Of a stretch of DNA of 64,000 nt, positions 1 to 11,499 are shown piece after piece. Made by a program: the position numbers and the translations under genes. Source of the DNA: Helicostylum pulchrum (Eukaryota > Mucoromycota > Mucoromycetes > Mucorales > Mucoraceae); the NCBI GenBank assembly GCA_025677825.1, contig JAIXMO010000061.1, positions 102,787-166,786 of the forward strand, given 5' to 3'. The notes beneath the pieces were generated by a model. That model was not told the DNA's origin. It did not search any database and worked only from the letters and a program-made list of their open reading frames with translations. Position 1 is the stretch's first letter. Every line of letters starts with the position of its first letter.

Positions 1-699
1 AATTCTTTTTTTTGGGTTCTTATTGTTTTCAAATCCGAATTTGAAAGTAGGATGTACAGATTAATATAATATATAATCGTAAATGAAACCAAAAGTATGT
101 AGTTTATAAATAAAAAGGCATAAGTACACAAATGTATAAAATGCCGATGGGAAACATATTATAGATAAACAGTAGTAGATGATAGCAAAAGTATGAACCT
201 TTTTTTTTTCATTTATGCGTAATAGGTACTTCATACCTTTATGCTGATGAAAACAGGCACATTGCCTGTTTATTTGTTTTGAAGATTATTTTTTATTTAT
301 ATTTGCACATCATGATGGTCGTTTGTAAAAATATACACAGTACCTAATCATATGCTAAAAAAATCGTACCAATAGATTAAATATAGCAATTTAGCATGAA
401 AACTTCGATCAAAAAAAAAAAAAAAAAGGAAACTAAGTTCCCTTTTTTTCTTTTAATTTTTGTTTCCATTGGGTAAACAAATACATGGTTGGTAAACATA
501 TATATTTTTAAACTCTCGTGGTTTTTGTTCATTTGACTAAGTATATACTATGCATATATGAAACTCAAATGACTTTTTTTTTAACAACTTCAAGTGGTAC
601 GATGTTGGTAGATGAGAATTTCACATTTAACGCTATTTTCGTAAATTTATTTTTGCACACTTTCTGAAGATTAATTTGCACGCTTAGAATTTAGTTTTT
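1..699. other. Gene-free AT-rich stretch
   Basis: No convincing coding exon is seen on either strand. The sequence is very AT-rich with several A and T homopolymers, for example near 411-427. It lies downstream of a decayed transposase on the minus strand and may include its eroded 3' end, but I could not identify a terminal inverted repeat. Confidence 0.5.
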
Positions 700-1784
700 G
701 CGAAATATTTAGAGGGGATCTTTATTCAAACAAGTTTCGGACTTTGATTCTGAATAACGACAAAATCCTTTTAAGTCGATTATTAAGACATTTTGACATG
801 CTTCAGTGATTCTCATATTGAAGTGGTACCCAGTATCATTCCTAATAATTTTCTGTGTCTTACTACCGGTTATTTTCTTCCTTCAATTCAAAGCTGTAGA
901 ATACAGCACTCTTATCTTTACATTAAAAACGCCATATGGGGATATAGCACTTAAAATTGTCGTTTTCCTGGACCTTGTTAGATACTGAACAACCTCAGCT
1001 CGAGTTCCTTTCTTTGAGCAGACCATAATCCTTTTCAAATTGATATGGAAAGCGGATCCATCGATTAAAACACAATTGCTATCGTAATCCATGTCCGTTT
1101 TACCCTATCTAGTAACCCAACCGAATCTTTTCTCGATGCTTACATACAGACGACTTTCTTTCCTTCGAATGAAAATATGCTTTCTTAAAGGACGAGGCAC
1201 ATATTTCCGTCATGAAATTGTATACTGTTGTTTTAGCTACTTTCAAGTCGGAAAAGTGGCTAATACTTCAGATTTTCCATAGCTTGATCCAAAGTTGCAA
1301 AATGATAATTTATAAACATTTCTTCCAGATGCTTTTGGTGTTCTTCATCCAACAAAGCTGGTACATCGATTTTTTTTTTTTACTTCTTTAATTCATAAGC
1401 TATTTGAAGGTTCTGCATATCCGGAAATTTCATTTCGGTCCTTTTTCAACCATTCGTATGCAGTTCGGCGTGCGACACCAACCTGCTTTCCTGCTTTTCC
1501 TTCAGTAAGACCTTCTTGATAAACCAAGTGGAAAAATGACCCTTAACATCGTCCCCATTTTTTTTGTAGTATGCGACTGGTCCAGATAATGACAAAGTTA
1601 CTTTCTTAGCTGCTTTAGGGGTCACCTCAGGTTTCTCAGGAGGCTTATAATCCACGTAGTTGTCAAAATCAGTGGTGTCAGCGAGAGGATAACCGTCATT
1701 GCCTACTTCCATTTTAACAGGTTCATTGATGTGCTCATTCATGGCATAGACATGCCCATCTTCTTGGTAAAATTTAATATTCAT
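700..1784 (-). mobile_element. Decayed Tc1/mariner-IS630-like transposase
   Basis: Reading the minus strand from 1784 downward gives a broken transposase. The N-terminal piece (1784-1446) continues, after a frame change, into a helix-turn-helix motif (GVARRTAYEWLKK, about 1475-1430). Next comes EEHQKHLEEMF (about 1355), then the catalytic-core piece CVLIDGSAFHINLKR followed by SKKGTRAEV (1092-883). The order helix-turn-helix, linker, then CxxxDxxAFH with the first catalytic Asp matches the IS630/Tc1 DDE transposases common in Mucorales, from my recall of that family. Several frameshifts and stop codons separate the pieces, and the C-terminal DDE part is barely recognisable, so it should be inactive. 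No terminal repeats or target duplication were identified, so the element ends are approximate. Confidence 0.7.
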
Positions 1785-2333
1785 TTTGTTCTAAAGTTGT
1801 GCGAATTTTATTTAAAAAAGTGAGCAAAAATAAATTTGTAAAGTGTGCAAATAAAAAAATGTACGGTATGAAATATATGGTTTTTATTATTATTGTAATG
1901 TGTAGAAGAGTAATAACTTTAAAATTTGACAGCTCTTCTGGATATGTGTTTTTAAGGATGCGTTGGCGTCTTTCAAACGATTAGTTACCATAATAGCAAG
2001 TTCCACCAGCAAAGGTTCCACGGATTCATGTTGAATAATATTCAACGTATTGTTACAGCTGTTTACTTTTGAGTAACCAATTCATCAAGTTCATTTTTTT
2101 TTCAACTAGCCATTATTGAACGGCATCGCATCAGCAATCTTTACCAATACTTTAGACGCTACAACAGAATCAGAATTTTGATCCGCACCACTCTTGTCTG
2201 CAAAGGTAAAAATGCTGAAAGGGCGGTATAATATATTATCCGCCCATTCGAGCATTTACGTAGGTGCTCGGACATGTTATGTACGATCTGATTTGTCTTA
2301 GTTGGGTGTCATAATCATGTTGGTTGAAATAAA

Positions 2334-2987
2334 TTAACTCCTTCTCGATGGATGTATTTGCCTTTTCAATGTTCTTCTTCGATATATAGATATTTGTAAA
2401 TGGCGTTGGAGTAAAGAATAAGTAGAGGAAACTACTTCAGGTTCTGTATAATTATCCAAACGTAGGCTTGAAATCATTAATGTATTAAACACCAAAGAGC
2501 CAATAATGAGTTTTTGACTCTTGTCTTCAAACTTCGCGACAACATTTATTGTTTTGTACTTATTACCCATATTGGAATTTCTTCTGTCCAATTGACGTAC
2601 TCTTTGGCCCAAGCAACGCGTCTTTTTCTCTGAAAATAATTCAGCAATGGTTTTACTGTAGGTAACTACGAAATGTTCGAGCCCGATTTCTTTCAACCAT
2701 CGCTTCACTGTCGATATTGAGTGACGAAGTTTCATAAGTCGGAGCTAGTCAGAAAGGTCTTCGTTAGTTTGGAATAGGTCTTTTCTAATAATAAGCTCCA
2801 AATGTCTACCTGTGTAATCATCGAAGTTTGTTGGTCTTCTTGGGCTCCTTCTCTTTAAAGGACTGTCACTTTCAGTCACCCTCCCAACAGCATTTTGGAC
2901 ATTAGATCGGTTCATGTCGACCATGGTACCAAAGTCGGCCTGACTGAATCCGAGCTGCTTTAGATAATGAATGGCTCCTAATTCCAT
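2334..2987 (-). mobile_element. Second decayed Tc1-like transposase, N-terminal half
   Basis: A minus-strand reading starts at 2987 with MELGAIHYLKQLGFSQADFG, a helix-turn-helix segment, followed by a GRHLELIIRKD segment and a second helix-turn-helix (ISTVKRWLKEIGLE). One in-frame TAG at 2747-2745 interrupts the frame, which otherwise continues directly. Near 2620 the frame must shift by one to keep the family motif RVAWAKEYVNWTEE. The DDE catalytic core is missing or unreadable beyond that. This is the Tc1-type architecture (paired HTH then RRxxWAKxxxxWTxE) found in many copies in Mucorales genomes, by recall. It belongs to a different subfamily from the relic at 0.7-1.8 kb. Confidence 0.7.
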
Positions 2988-4257
2988 TATTTCGATCTCA
3001 CTACTACTTCCGTTGGGATCTGTAAGTTTTTTTGGTTGGAATTTTGTAAACTTTGGTCATTGTTTTGTTATAGCTATTAGTTTATCGAAGAAAGAAACGC
3101 GATAAAAATTTAGAGGAATTCTTGGTACGCGTTCTATTCACACGTTCACATACGTACCTTTAAGAATACCAGTTTATCTAAGAGGGGCCCGTGTAAGTTG
3201 AAAAATAATAAGTGAAGAAAAAGTCTCGCAAAAAAAGGAGATGCTATAAATAAGTGATAAAACAGGATGAGTCTAGTTTTACTCGTGCGATATACTTACT
3301 CATTATTATGTCATATTGTACCAGTATTTGTTTCATATACTCGCACTTATTGGTTAATCATTTTTATGTACGTAGTGGGTACTTGCTGCTCCAACTTGGT
3401 CCATACAAGCTCCTTTTTATGCGAATGTCGACTAAGTTGAACGCATGAAAAAAAAAAATACGCTACACTTTTTTTTTCCTGTGCGTGTAAATAGAACGTG
3501 TGTCAAGAACTCCCGAAAACTACAATAAAAACACAAGAGCCAAATCGCAACAATAAAAAAAACTACTGCCTGGCGGGCAGTAAAAAGTGCCCTTTTTTTT
3601 TCTGAGATCATGCGAATAATTTATGAAAATAGTGTAAATGAAACGGAAAATAAGGAATAGTAACGCGTTTTTTTTATTACTAAAAGGCTTCTTACAAAAG
3701 TTTATAGTAAATACATCGTATCTTGAACTTTAACGCAGTAATTCGATGATATAAAGACATGGTTTTTTATTTAAAAAAAGTGTAGATCCTAAAATTATTA
3801 TGGCAAAAATGCGTATTATAAACAAAACAAAAAATAGGATCTACAAATTGAAACAGATCTCTTTTTAGATTTGTAGGGTAACAACAAACTGAGCACAAAA
3901 TAATAATAAGAAACCTTATTTTTTTTGTCCAACGGCAGAGCCTCATAATAAAGAGATGACTACATGCTTTATTAAAAGCAAAATTATTTATTATCTTTAA
4001 AAGAAGGAATAATACCAGCGTTTTATAAGACACTTATAAGGCCAGTCATTGAGAATACCACAGCAGCGATATTAAACACAAGAGGAACAGGATCATGTAC
4101 AAATGATCGACGATAATCCGTAAACAAATTTAAAAAGAAATTATAATATCTACTCTTCATTAAAGTAAAGTATCGTACTGTCTCTTTACTAAAAAGTCGG
4201 TTTCCGGTTTTGATGAACGAAAAATGGATACTTGATTACGTTTTCTTTCCAAAAGCA
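2988..4257. other. Gene-free interval with possible LINE scrap
   Basis: No intact gene is seen. Around 4010-4090 on the plus strand a short reading contains FYKTLIRPVIEN, which resembles the YKxxIRPVLEY segment near the end of non-LTR retrotransposon reverse transcriptases. It is too short to be sure. The rest is AT-rich with homopolymers. Confidence 0.35.
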
Positions 4258-5306
4258 TCAATCAATACGGTTTGAATCAATAAAGCCTATCGTTTTTGCT
4301 AATTCAAAATTTTCTTGATCAGGTACAAGTAATTTAAATGTATAGAACATAGATAGTCTGAATTGATAGTACCGATGGAGTTTCTTAACTGTCATGTTTT
4401 CAAAGTGCTCGGTAAATGTTGAATATGTTATTTTGTTCATATAAAACGTCTTTGATTGTGAAAAACATAAGGTGATCTTGTGTGCAGTTTCCCGCACGAA
4501 AAATTTATAGTAGGATAATTTCATATAGATTAGAGTCGGAAATCTATCGGCTAGTTTTGCTAGGTATTAGTTAGGTGTCAGCTCATCCTGCACGATTGAG
4601 ATTGGGAAATGCAATTTTAATATAAGCTCTCGCATATCCAATAGACCATGGAAGTTACCCATAATCATTTCCATGTTCTTTATAAATTCGATACATAGGT
4701 AATTGCATCGCATATAATAAAATACCATAAATATAGCCAAGCATTTATTGTAAGGTACAGATGGGACATTATCCACTTCTTGTTGAGGTCTTAAGAGAAA
4801 TTCAGTCATAAATTTGAAGTCGCAAATTTGAGAATAAATGTTGCGGCTAATCTTATAAAATGTTTTACCAGAGTTTAAATCCTTTGAAAGATCTTCAATA
4901 TTGATTTCGTTGATAGTAGTAGCACGGTTTTGATACGGGTAACAACGCATCAAGATATCTTCTAGTTCTAAAAAAGAATGTATATCAATGACTTGGATAT
5001 CCGGCTTGTTTTCGAGTGCGATTTGAAGCAGGTTTTTGATCTTTGGTTCTTTATTGTGCTTGATCTCGAGCTGAAGTGGGTAAAGTATACGAGGACAGTG
5101 TTTAGTGATTTCTGAATCGTTGATACACGGTTCGTAGCCACTATCTTGGTCATTGTGAGATTCGATGAATCCATAATAGTCTTTTTATTTTTTTGGTCAT
5201 AGTCTAACTTGATTGAATTCCATTGCTCCAAAGTAATTATGATCTTTTGGTGCGAAGGGTACTTTGAACATGGAAAAATATTTTCAAAGGCTTTTTTTTT
5301 CTCCAT
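4258..5306 (-). pseudogene. Frameshifted orphan gene, function unknown
   Basis: A minus-strand protein of roughly 350 codons can be followed from the ATG at 5306 to the stop at 4258. Its frame changes once, in or near an A-rich run at about 5178-5195. The first frame reads MEKKKAFENIFPCSKYPSHQ; after the shift it reads DYYGFIESHNDQDSGYEP and continues through LENKPDIQVIDIHSFLELED into RCYPYQNRATTINEINIEDL. An in-frame TAA at 4569-4567 then interrupts it, but the same frame stays open through MKLSYYKFFVRETAHK to 4258. The conserved-looking frame across these two lesions suggests a recently broken gene, or one sequencing error plus one real stop. I do not recognise the family and see no catalytic motif. 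It sits beside transposon relics, so it may be an element-borne accessory gene. Confidence 0.5.
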
Positions 5307-5516
5307 CAGGTAAATGTTCTAAAAAACCGCACCTAAAAGTAATTACCGACATTATATAAAAAAAATTTGGAAAGAAAAGAAACGAAAAAAAAATATATAT
5401 GAAATACACATTTGAAAAAAAAAAAAGAGGGCTTTGCTTATTTGTATAACCATGTCCTATTACACTAATCAGATCATATTATACACAAGTTTTTTATTAT
5501 TATTATGCTAAAAATT

Positions 5517-8322
5517 CTATTTCTCTTGTTCTAATTTTTCAGCACATAATCTTAAAATATCTTCAGTCTTTTTACCAATATTAGCTACATCTTTTGCAAC
5601 TGCTTGCCAATATTCACCATGTCGTGGCTCCGCCATAACACATCGTTTAATGACTATACTTTGTTGTTCTTTAGTTCCATGTTGTAATTCAAACTTGAAC
5701 CACCAAGCAAACGAGTCCCCATGATCCGAATCATTCTGTATTGCCTTCTGGAACCAATTTCTAGCCTTTTCAATCTTACGGTCCTGCCAGAATAATCTAG
5801 CAACAGCTGTAATCACGACTGGATCATGTTCACATTTCTTTAACGCGTCCACACCACGGGCCTTTCTTTGAGGTCGTGCTTCCATAAAGATGACTTCGGT
5901 CCAGATAATACCAGACGTAGGACATTCTTGTAACGCCTTGGCTGCCATGGATTTAGCTGCGCCTATATTATTATTACGCTTTTCAATTCGAATGGCTTGT
6001 ACCCAAAGTTCGGGGTTTTTGGGGTTGATAAATCTAGCCTTTTCTAAAGACGCACGCGCTTTGGTGACCATCCCGAGTTTTTCTTCTAATAAAGCCAACA
6101 AGATCCAAAGAGTCACACTCTTGGGACAACTCTTTACAGCTTGATTATAAATCTCTCTTGCCTTTGTTGTATTACCAAGGGAATCTTCAATTTGTCCCTT
6201 GATCATCCAAAGCTTATCAAACGTAGGGAATTTATGTAACGCTTCATCTAATAAAACATTACAAGGATCATAATTATGCATCTGTCTTTCCAACATGACG
6301 GATTTCATCCAAACACGTTCGGTACCGGACTCCTTTCTTGCTAATTCCAATAACTTTCTAGCACGATCGTATTCATCGTTTTCACTTTCAACTTTAACTG
6401 CAGCTAACCAAATTTGTTCACTGTTGGGGTTGGCTCGGAAAGCTTCTTCCAAAATAGTACGAGCACTTTCCACATCTCCCGCAAGCCATTTTTCTTTGGC
6501 TCCCATTAACCAAAGCACCTCTGCTTGAGGACAGTACTTGACAGCACGTTGTAATAATTCTTCCACGCTTTCAGATGTACCGTGCGATTTTTCAAGGTAA
6601 GCAGCTTGTTGCCAAATGGATGCTTTACCAGGGAACTCTTTCAACGCATGAGCATAGATGGCTCGAGCTGTTTGAATTGAACCGTGTGCAATACAACTTT
6701 CGGCATCTTCCATCCAAGTCGACTTACGATCTTCTTCTTCGATGCCCATACCGATCGTAGCACGTACAATGGCTTGACACGTCAAGACTGAACCGTTCTT
6801 TTCACATTTCTCAGCTTCTTCAATCCATTGTTCTCTATCTAGTAACGCACCAGATTGTGAAAGTGCCTTGGCGGCTAAAGTAATAATACGATCCACCATA
6901 TCTACTTTTCCGTGTTCTTCTTGTAATCTAGCAGCGGCGATCCAGATTTCGTGACTGGAGGGGATAGCAGCACGAGCTTTGTTTAATACCTTTTGTGCGT
7001 TTTCGTAACTTTCAAGACGAGCAAGAGCTAACCAAAGATCAACACTAAGAGGCACTAATTCCACAGCACGAGATAAAAGGACCTTGGCATCTTCGGGATT
7101 TTCCTCCATGTTAATAGCAGCACGCCAAAGTTTTACAGAGTTTGGAATAAATTCAAGTGCACGACGCAAAACCTTCTTTTTAGCCTTGTTATCGGTCTCC
7201 ATTGAAACAGCCTTTAGCCAAATCTTGACGGATTGAGGTAAATGACGTACAGCATCACCTAAAATAATCTTTGCGTTTTCTACCGTGTTTAATCTAGCAG
7301 CTTCAAGCCAAACATCTTCATTTTTGGGACATTGTTCACAGCCCTTGGCAATGGTGTTTCGAGCGTGTACTGGACGACCTGCTACCTCTTCTAAACGAGC
7401 AGCAGCGATCCAGCCGGGTGCATGTTTAGGGTTCGTGGTAATAACTGAATTTAAAAGTAAGCGGGCTTTTTTGATATCACCAATTTCTGCATCACTTTTA
7501 ACAACAACACTGTTTAGATCAGTTAAATAGCCTTTAGGGTCAATGGTAGTTTTACCAGACACGGAATCAGATACTTGATCCAACTTAAGACCCAATACTT
7601 TATCTCTTGCTTGACCGATCTCTCTGAAATTGGTCATCATGTCGTCGGTCATAGAGGCACCGTTGACGGCAGCGGACACAATCCCACCTAATTTTTGTTC
7701 GGTTGCGTCTAGTGCAGTTTCATATTGTGATTTATCCCTTGCCGCAGCAATAATTGAATCGGGCATAGGAGTGAATCTCTCTGGTTGCTTGTTACGCTTT
7801 CGGTTTTTGCCGACCAAGTCACCTACTTCAGGTATAGCAGCCCACGCAGCGTCATCAATAGTGGAGAGCTGACGTTTTAAATCGGCAAATTGTTGTGAGA
7901 TTTTAGGTCGCTCTAATCTGTATTTAGCTAATTCTTCTCGTTCGCGTGCTTCACGACGTGCTTTACGACGCTCATCCATCTTTGCATCAATCATGTCCCA
8001 CACTCGATCCGCTTCTTCATCGTCTTCTTCGTATGGTGCAGAAGAAAATAAACCAACTTCGTTGTCTGGATCTTGGTATCTTTCTTCTTCATCGTCACCT
8101 TCTTTTGGTACTACTTTTGCTGGATCACTAAGATTTATATAAAAAGTTAGAAGCAAGAAAAAGTTTTTTTTTTTTTAAGAAAAATAAAGCGTACACTTCT
8201 CCACCTGATTCTCTGGCTGGACCAATATCAGAACGTGTCGTAAAACCAGTTGCACCACGACCTAAACCTGCAACGTAGTTTGGGGGTGCTGGTTTTCCTA
8301 CAAAATCCTTTACACCAAACAT
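5517..8322 (-). CDS. PRP6: Pre-mRNA splicing factor PRP6 (U4/U6.U5 tri-snRNP)
   Basis: A two-exon gene: exon 1 is 8322-8195 and exon 2 is 8127-5517, giving 912 residues, close to human PRPF6 (941) and yeast Prp6 (899). The intron (8194-8128, GTACGC..AG) follows GGEV. The start [13 protein letters not shown] was chosen because it opens the conserved PRP1/PRP6 N-terminal domain, whose signature [18 protein letters not shown] lies at residues 20-37; an upstream in-frame ATG would add an unrelated Phe-rich extension. A charged region ([22 protein letters not shown]) follows, then from about residue 220 to the end tandem HAT/TPR repeats of the W..AA..E type. PRP6 bridges U5 and U4/U6 snRNPs in the tri-snRNP. 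Transcribed divergently from the SH3-RA gene across 293 bp. Confidence 0.95.
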
Positions 8323-8615
8323 AATATTTATGAAAAATGAAAAATGAAAAAAAATGAAAAAATGCAACTTTTTTATTTTATTGTAGTTCACCTAGTTGAT
8401 ACACACAAAAAAGACGTCATCTTGAAGGTCTTCTTTTTAAAAATAAAAAAAAGGGGCGGAGACAAGCTTAAATGTGTTACAAAAACCTAATTTCGATGGG
8501 TGCACCACTTCCAAAACGTGCAATTTAATAATCAATTTAAATATAAAATATTTTGTGTTTTCTTTTTTGTCCTTTCTTTTTATACGCATATATTTTTTTG
8601 TTTAAAAAAAAAGAA
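8323..8615. promoter_or_regulatory. Shared divergent intergenic region, PRP6 / SH3-RA gene
   Basis: This 293 bp separates the start codons of two divergently transcribed genes, so it must hold both 5' UTRs and promoters. It is AT-rich with A-tracts. I could not point to a specific factor site. Confidence 0.45.
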
Positions 8616-11427
8616 ATGTCTCGACATAATTCTATAGATGCTTTAAGAGAAAGATATCAAAGGTCTCGGTTACAACAACCAGATCCTGTAGCAACAGTAT
8701 ATGAAGAAGAAGAGGAAGAGGAAGAAGAAGAAGAAGAAGCTGAAGAAGAAGAAGGAGAGCTTGTAGAAGATGATGATGATGATTATTCCATGTACTCTTC
8801 ATCATCTAGTATTCCCGACGAAAATATAAATTTTGATCTAGTGTATGCACTACATACATTTGTAGCAACTGTAGATGGACAAGCATCGGTCGTCAAAGGC
8901 GATGCTATGACTTTATTAGATGATACGAATTCATACTGGTGGTTAATAAGAGCACTAAAAGCTTCAGAAGTTGGTTATATTCCTGCTGAAAATATTGAAG
9001 TAAAGTGTAAATACAAAAAAAAAACCGCTTCCTCAAGAAAAAAAAAAAAAAGTTTTTTTCTCATAATTTAATTCCTTCATTATAGACTCCTTTTGAAAGA
9101 TTAGCAAGATTAAATAAGCATAGAAATGTTCAAGTAAAAAAAAAAAAAAAAGTTTTGTTTGTTTATTATTCTTTTATATTTTGTCACTCAATAATAACAT
9201 TAGGTTACCTCACTTGATCAATTGCAACATTATGGGTCGGAAGTTACTAGTACCCGCAGCGTAAAAAAGAAGGTTAGAGTTTCAAAAGAACTTGCATGTC
9301 AACTGCAAATTATTTTAACGGATGCAGAAGATCATAACGTGTACGAAGAAGTGTTTGAAAAATGGGATGAACCCATGTCATCACTTTCTTACCGAGGATG
9401 TGATAGTGATGATAATGAGGAGGAACCACAAATTGATATTACTACTGCTACTACTAGTAGTGGTTTGAAAAAATTGACTCCTTTATTAAATCCAGATTTT
9501 AATAAATCTATAACCATCACTGAATCGATTGAACCGAAAGCAGTAGAGAAACTAAAAGCACAAATAAATAAACCTTTACCGAAGCTTATACCTTTATTAC
9601 AAGTAGACGAACCAAAAGAATACGTACCAGCAGAACCAAAGAAAATAACCGGATTAAAGAGATTGTTATCGATTGGCAGTGGTGGTGGTAGTAGCAGTAG
9701 TACAACCAATAAAAAGAAATCAGATTCAGTTGGAGAAGATGATAAACAATTTCATGTGCTGCGAATCTTTTCTGGAAATATCAATGTAGGAGCCATGTTT
9801 AATACTGTAGCTGTTACACCGGAAATGAATGCAGATCAATTATTAAAATTGGCTTTACAAAAATTTCATATTCCTCTATTAGAAGAAAATGCTACTTCTA
9901 AAAGACCAACTAGTCTTCAAAATGGTATAGAATATTATTTGACAGTAAAGTCAATGGATGGAGGTAAGCTACAAAACAAACAAACAAAAAAACAAAAAAA
10001 AAACGTGAAATATATTAAGTGGCATGCTTTTTTTTTTATAATTATTATAATAGATGAAATTACATTAGAACCTACAGATAAACCACTTGCAATTTTTGAA
10101 TCTTTAAGCGATCATTTAACTACACCTATGCCATCATTAACTTACATCAAACGGCTGTCAATGGAGCAACCAACCATCAAAGTAACTCGTGTTGGTGTAT
10201 CCAAAGCACGACAACGTGCCAAAGCTCGTTTTGGAGAAGATTCAGTCATCCGATTCTCGTTACACAAACGCATTAAACGTATTATTGATACCGCACCAGG
10301 TCAAATTTATGTCAAGATATCATTTCATGCAGAAAACAATAAACAAATAAAAAGCATCTCGGTCAATAAAATGTCCACCATGGGATTAATCCGAAAGAGT
10401 AGTTTATTAAGGGTCGATCAACAAATTCAGCAGCAACAGCAGCAGTTGTTAATTCAAAAGGCGAATCAGGAACGCATTGACAAGTTGGTCGCCATCTCAA
10501 CTACCACAAGTATTTTGGAATTAACAACAACTGCGCTAGAAAAGTTTCATATGAGCAACGAAGATAAATCACTGTATAGTATGACATTATCACTAAACGG
10601 GCATGGTAAATAGACGTGTACACACACACATATTTTAATGTATCTATAACATTTTTTTTTTAAAACTTTAAACAGAAACACCCTTGACACCAACAAAGAC
10701 AATTTCAGAAATTCTAAACGATTCAGAACTCATACCCAAGGGAACAGTAGAAAAATTATTCGTGTTACGAAAGAAGAACAGTGCACCTGCCAATGCTATC
10801 GTACCAGCCATACCCACTACTAGTGTATCCGAGACCACGTCCGAATCAACCAACCGGTTTGTACGATATATATTAAAACAACAAGACTCAAAAGAAACCG
10901 TACAGGAAGAAACAAGTACTGTATCGAGTACAGGAAGTGTTTTAAAAAGATTAGATCAAGCTATCTTGTCACTTGAAAATGATAAAAGACAACTGGATAA
11001 ATTTAAATACAAGGTAAAGTAATATATATATATATGAATACATTGAAGATGGGGGTTTTTTAATATATTTTTTAATTCGTGTAAAAAAAAGGGTTCTTCA
11101 CCTTTAAGTAGAGAAACTGCTACTCGTAGTTTACCAATGCGGTCTAATAGTTTATCGGCAATGACTGATTATCGAACAAATAGTAAAATTGCACCTGTTC
11201 GTGCACAAGGTATATATATATTTTTTTTACTTTCAAAAAATGTGATATTCTAATATTACTTTTTTTTTTTAAAAAAAAAAAAAGTAGATAATAAGAGACT
11301 TCCACCAGCAAGAAGTTCGTCTTTAAAGATTAGTGGGGATGTATTCGATAATAGTGGAAGTAGAAATAGTATATCCAATATGGATGATCTTGAACTAGAA
11401 CTACAACGTATTGCAACTTCTCATTAA
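8616..11427 (+). CDS. SH3 and tandem Ras-association domain scaffold protein
   Basis: Seven exons, all phase-consistent: 8616-8999, 9086-9133, 9204-9963, 10054-10605, 10676-11013, 11092-11209 and 11288-11427, giving 779 residues. Domains: an acidic stretch (poly-Glu, residues about 30-55); an SH3 domain at about 73-128 (ALHTF..., paired Trp, GYIPAEN); a Ras-association domain at about 326-432 (FHVLRIFSGNINVG, DQLLKLALQKFH, LPTDKP-like loop); a basic region; and a second ubiquitin-fold segment at about 485-615 that repeats the RA pattern (LELTTTALEKFH, YSMTLSLNGHE, TPTKTISEIL). The Ser/Arg-rich tail has a short coiled coil. SH3 plus RA suggests a polarity or signalling scaffold acting between a small GTPase and Pro-rich partners. 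I do not recognise a named orthologue. Confidence 0.85.
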
Positions 11428-11499
11428 AATAAAATAAAAACCGCTTTTTTGTTTGTTGTCTATATTTTAAACAGTTGGGGTGGGGGATATATATATATA

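Noticed and set aside
4010..4090. Possible non-LTR retrotransposon RT C-terminal scrap (YKTLIRPVIEN-like)
   Set aside because: Only about a dozen residues match and no catalytic YxDD or flanking RT motif is present; could be chance.
5890..8131. Several plus-strand frames of 60-84 codons inside PRP6
   Set aside because: Antisense shadows of a strongly conserved coding region.
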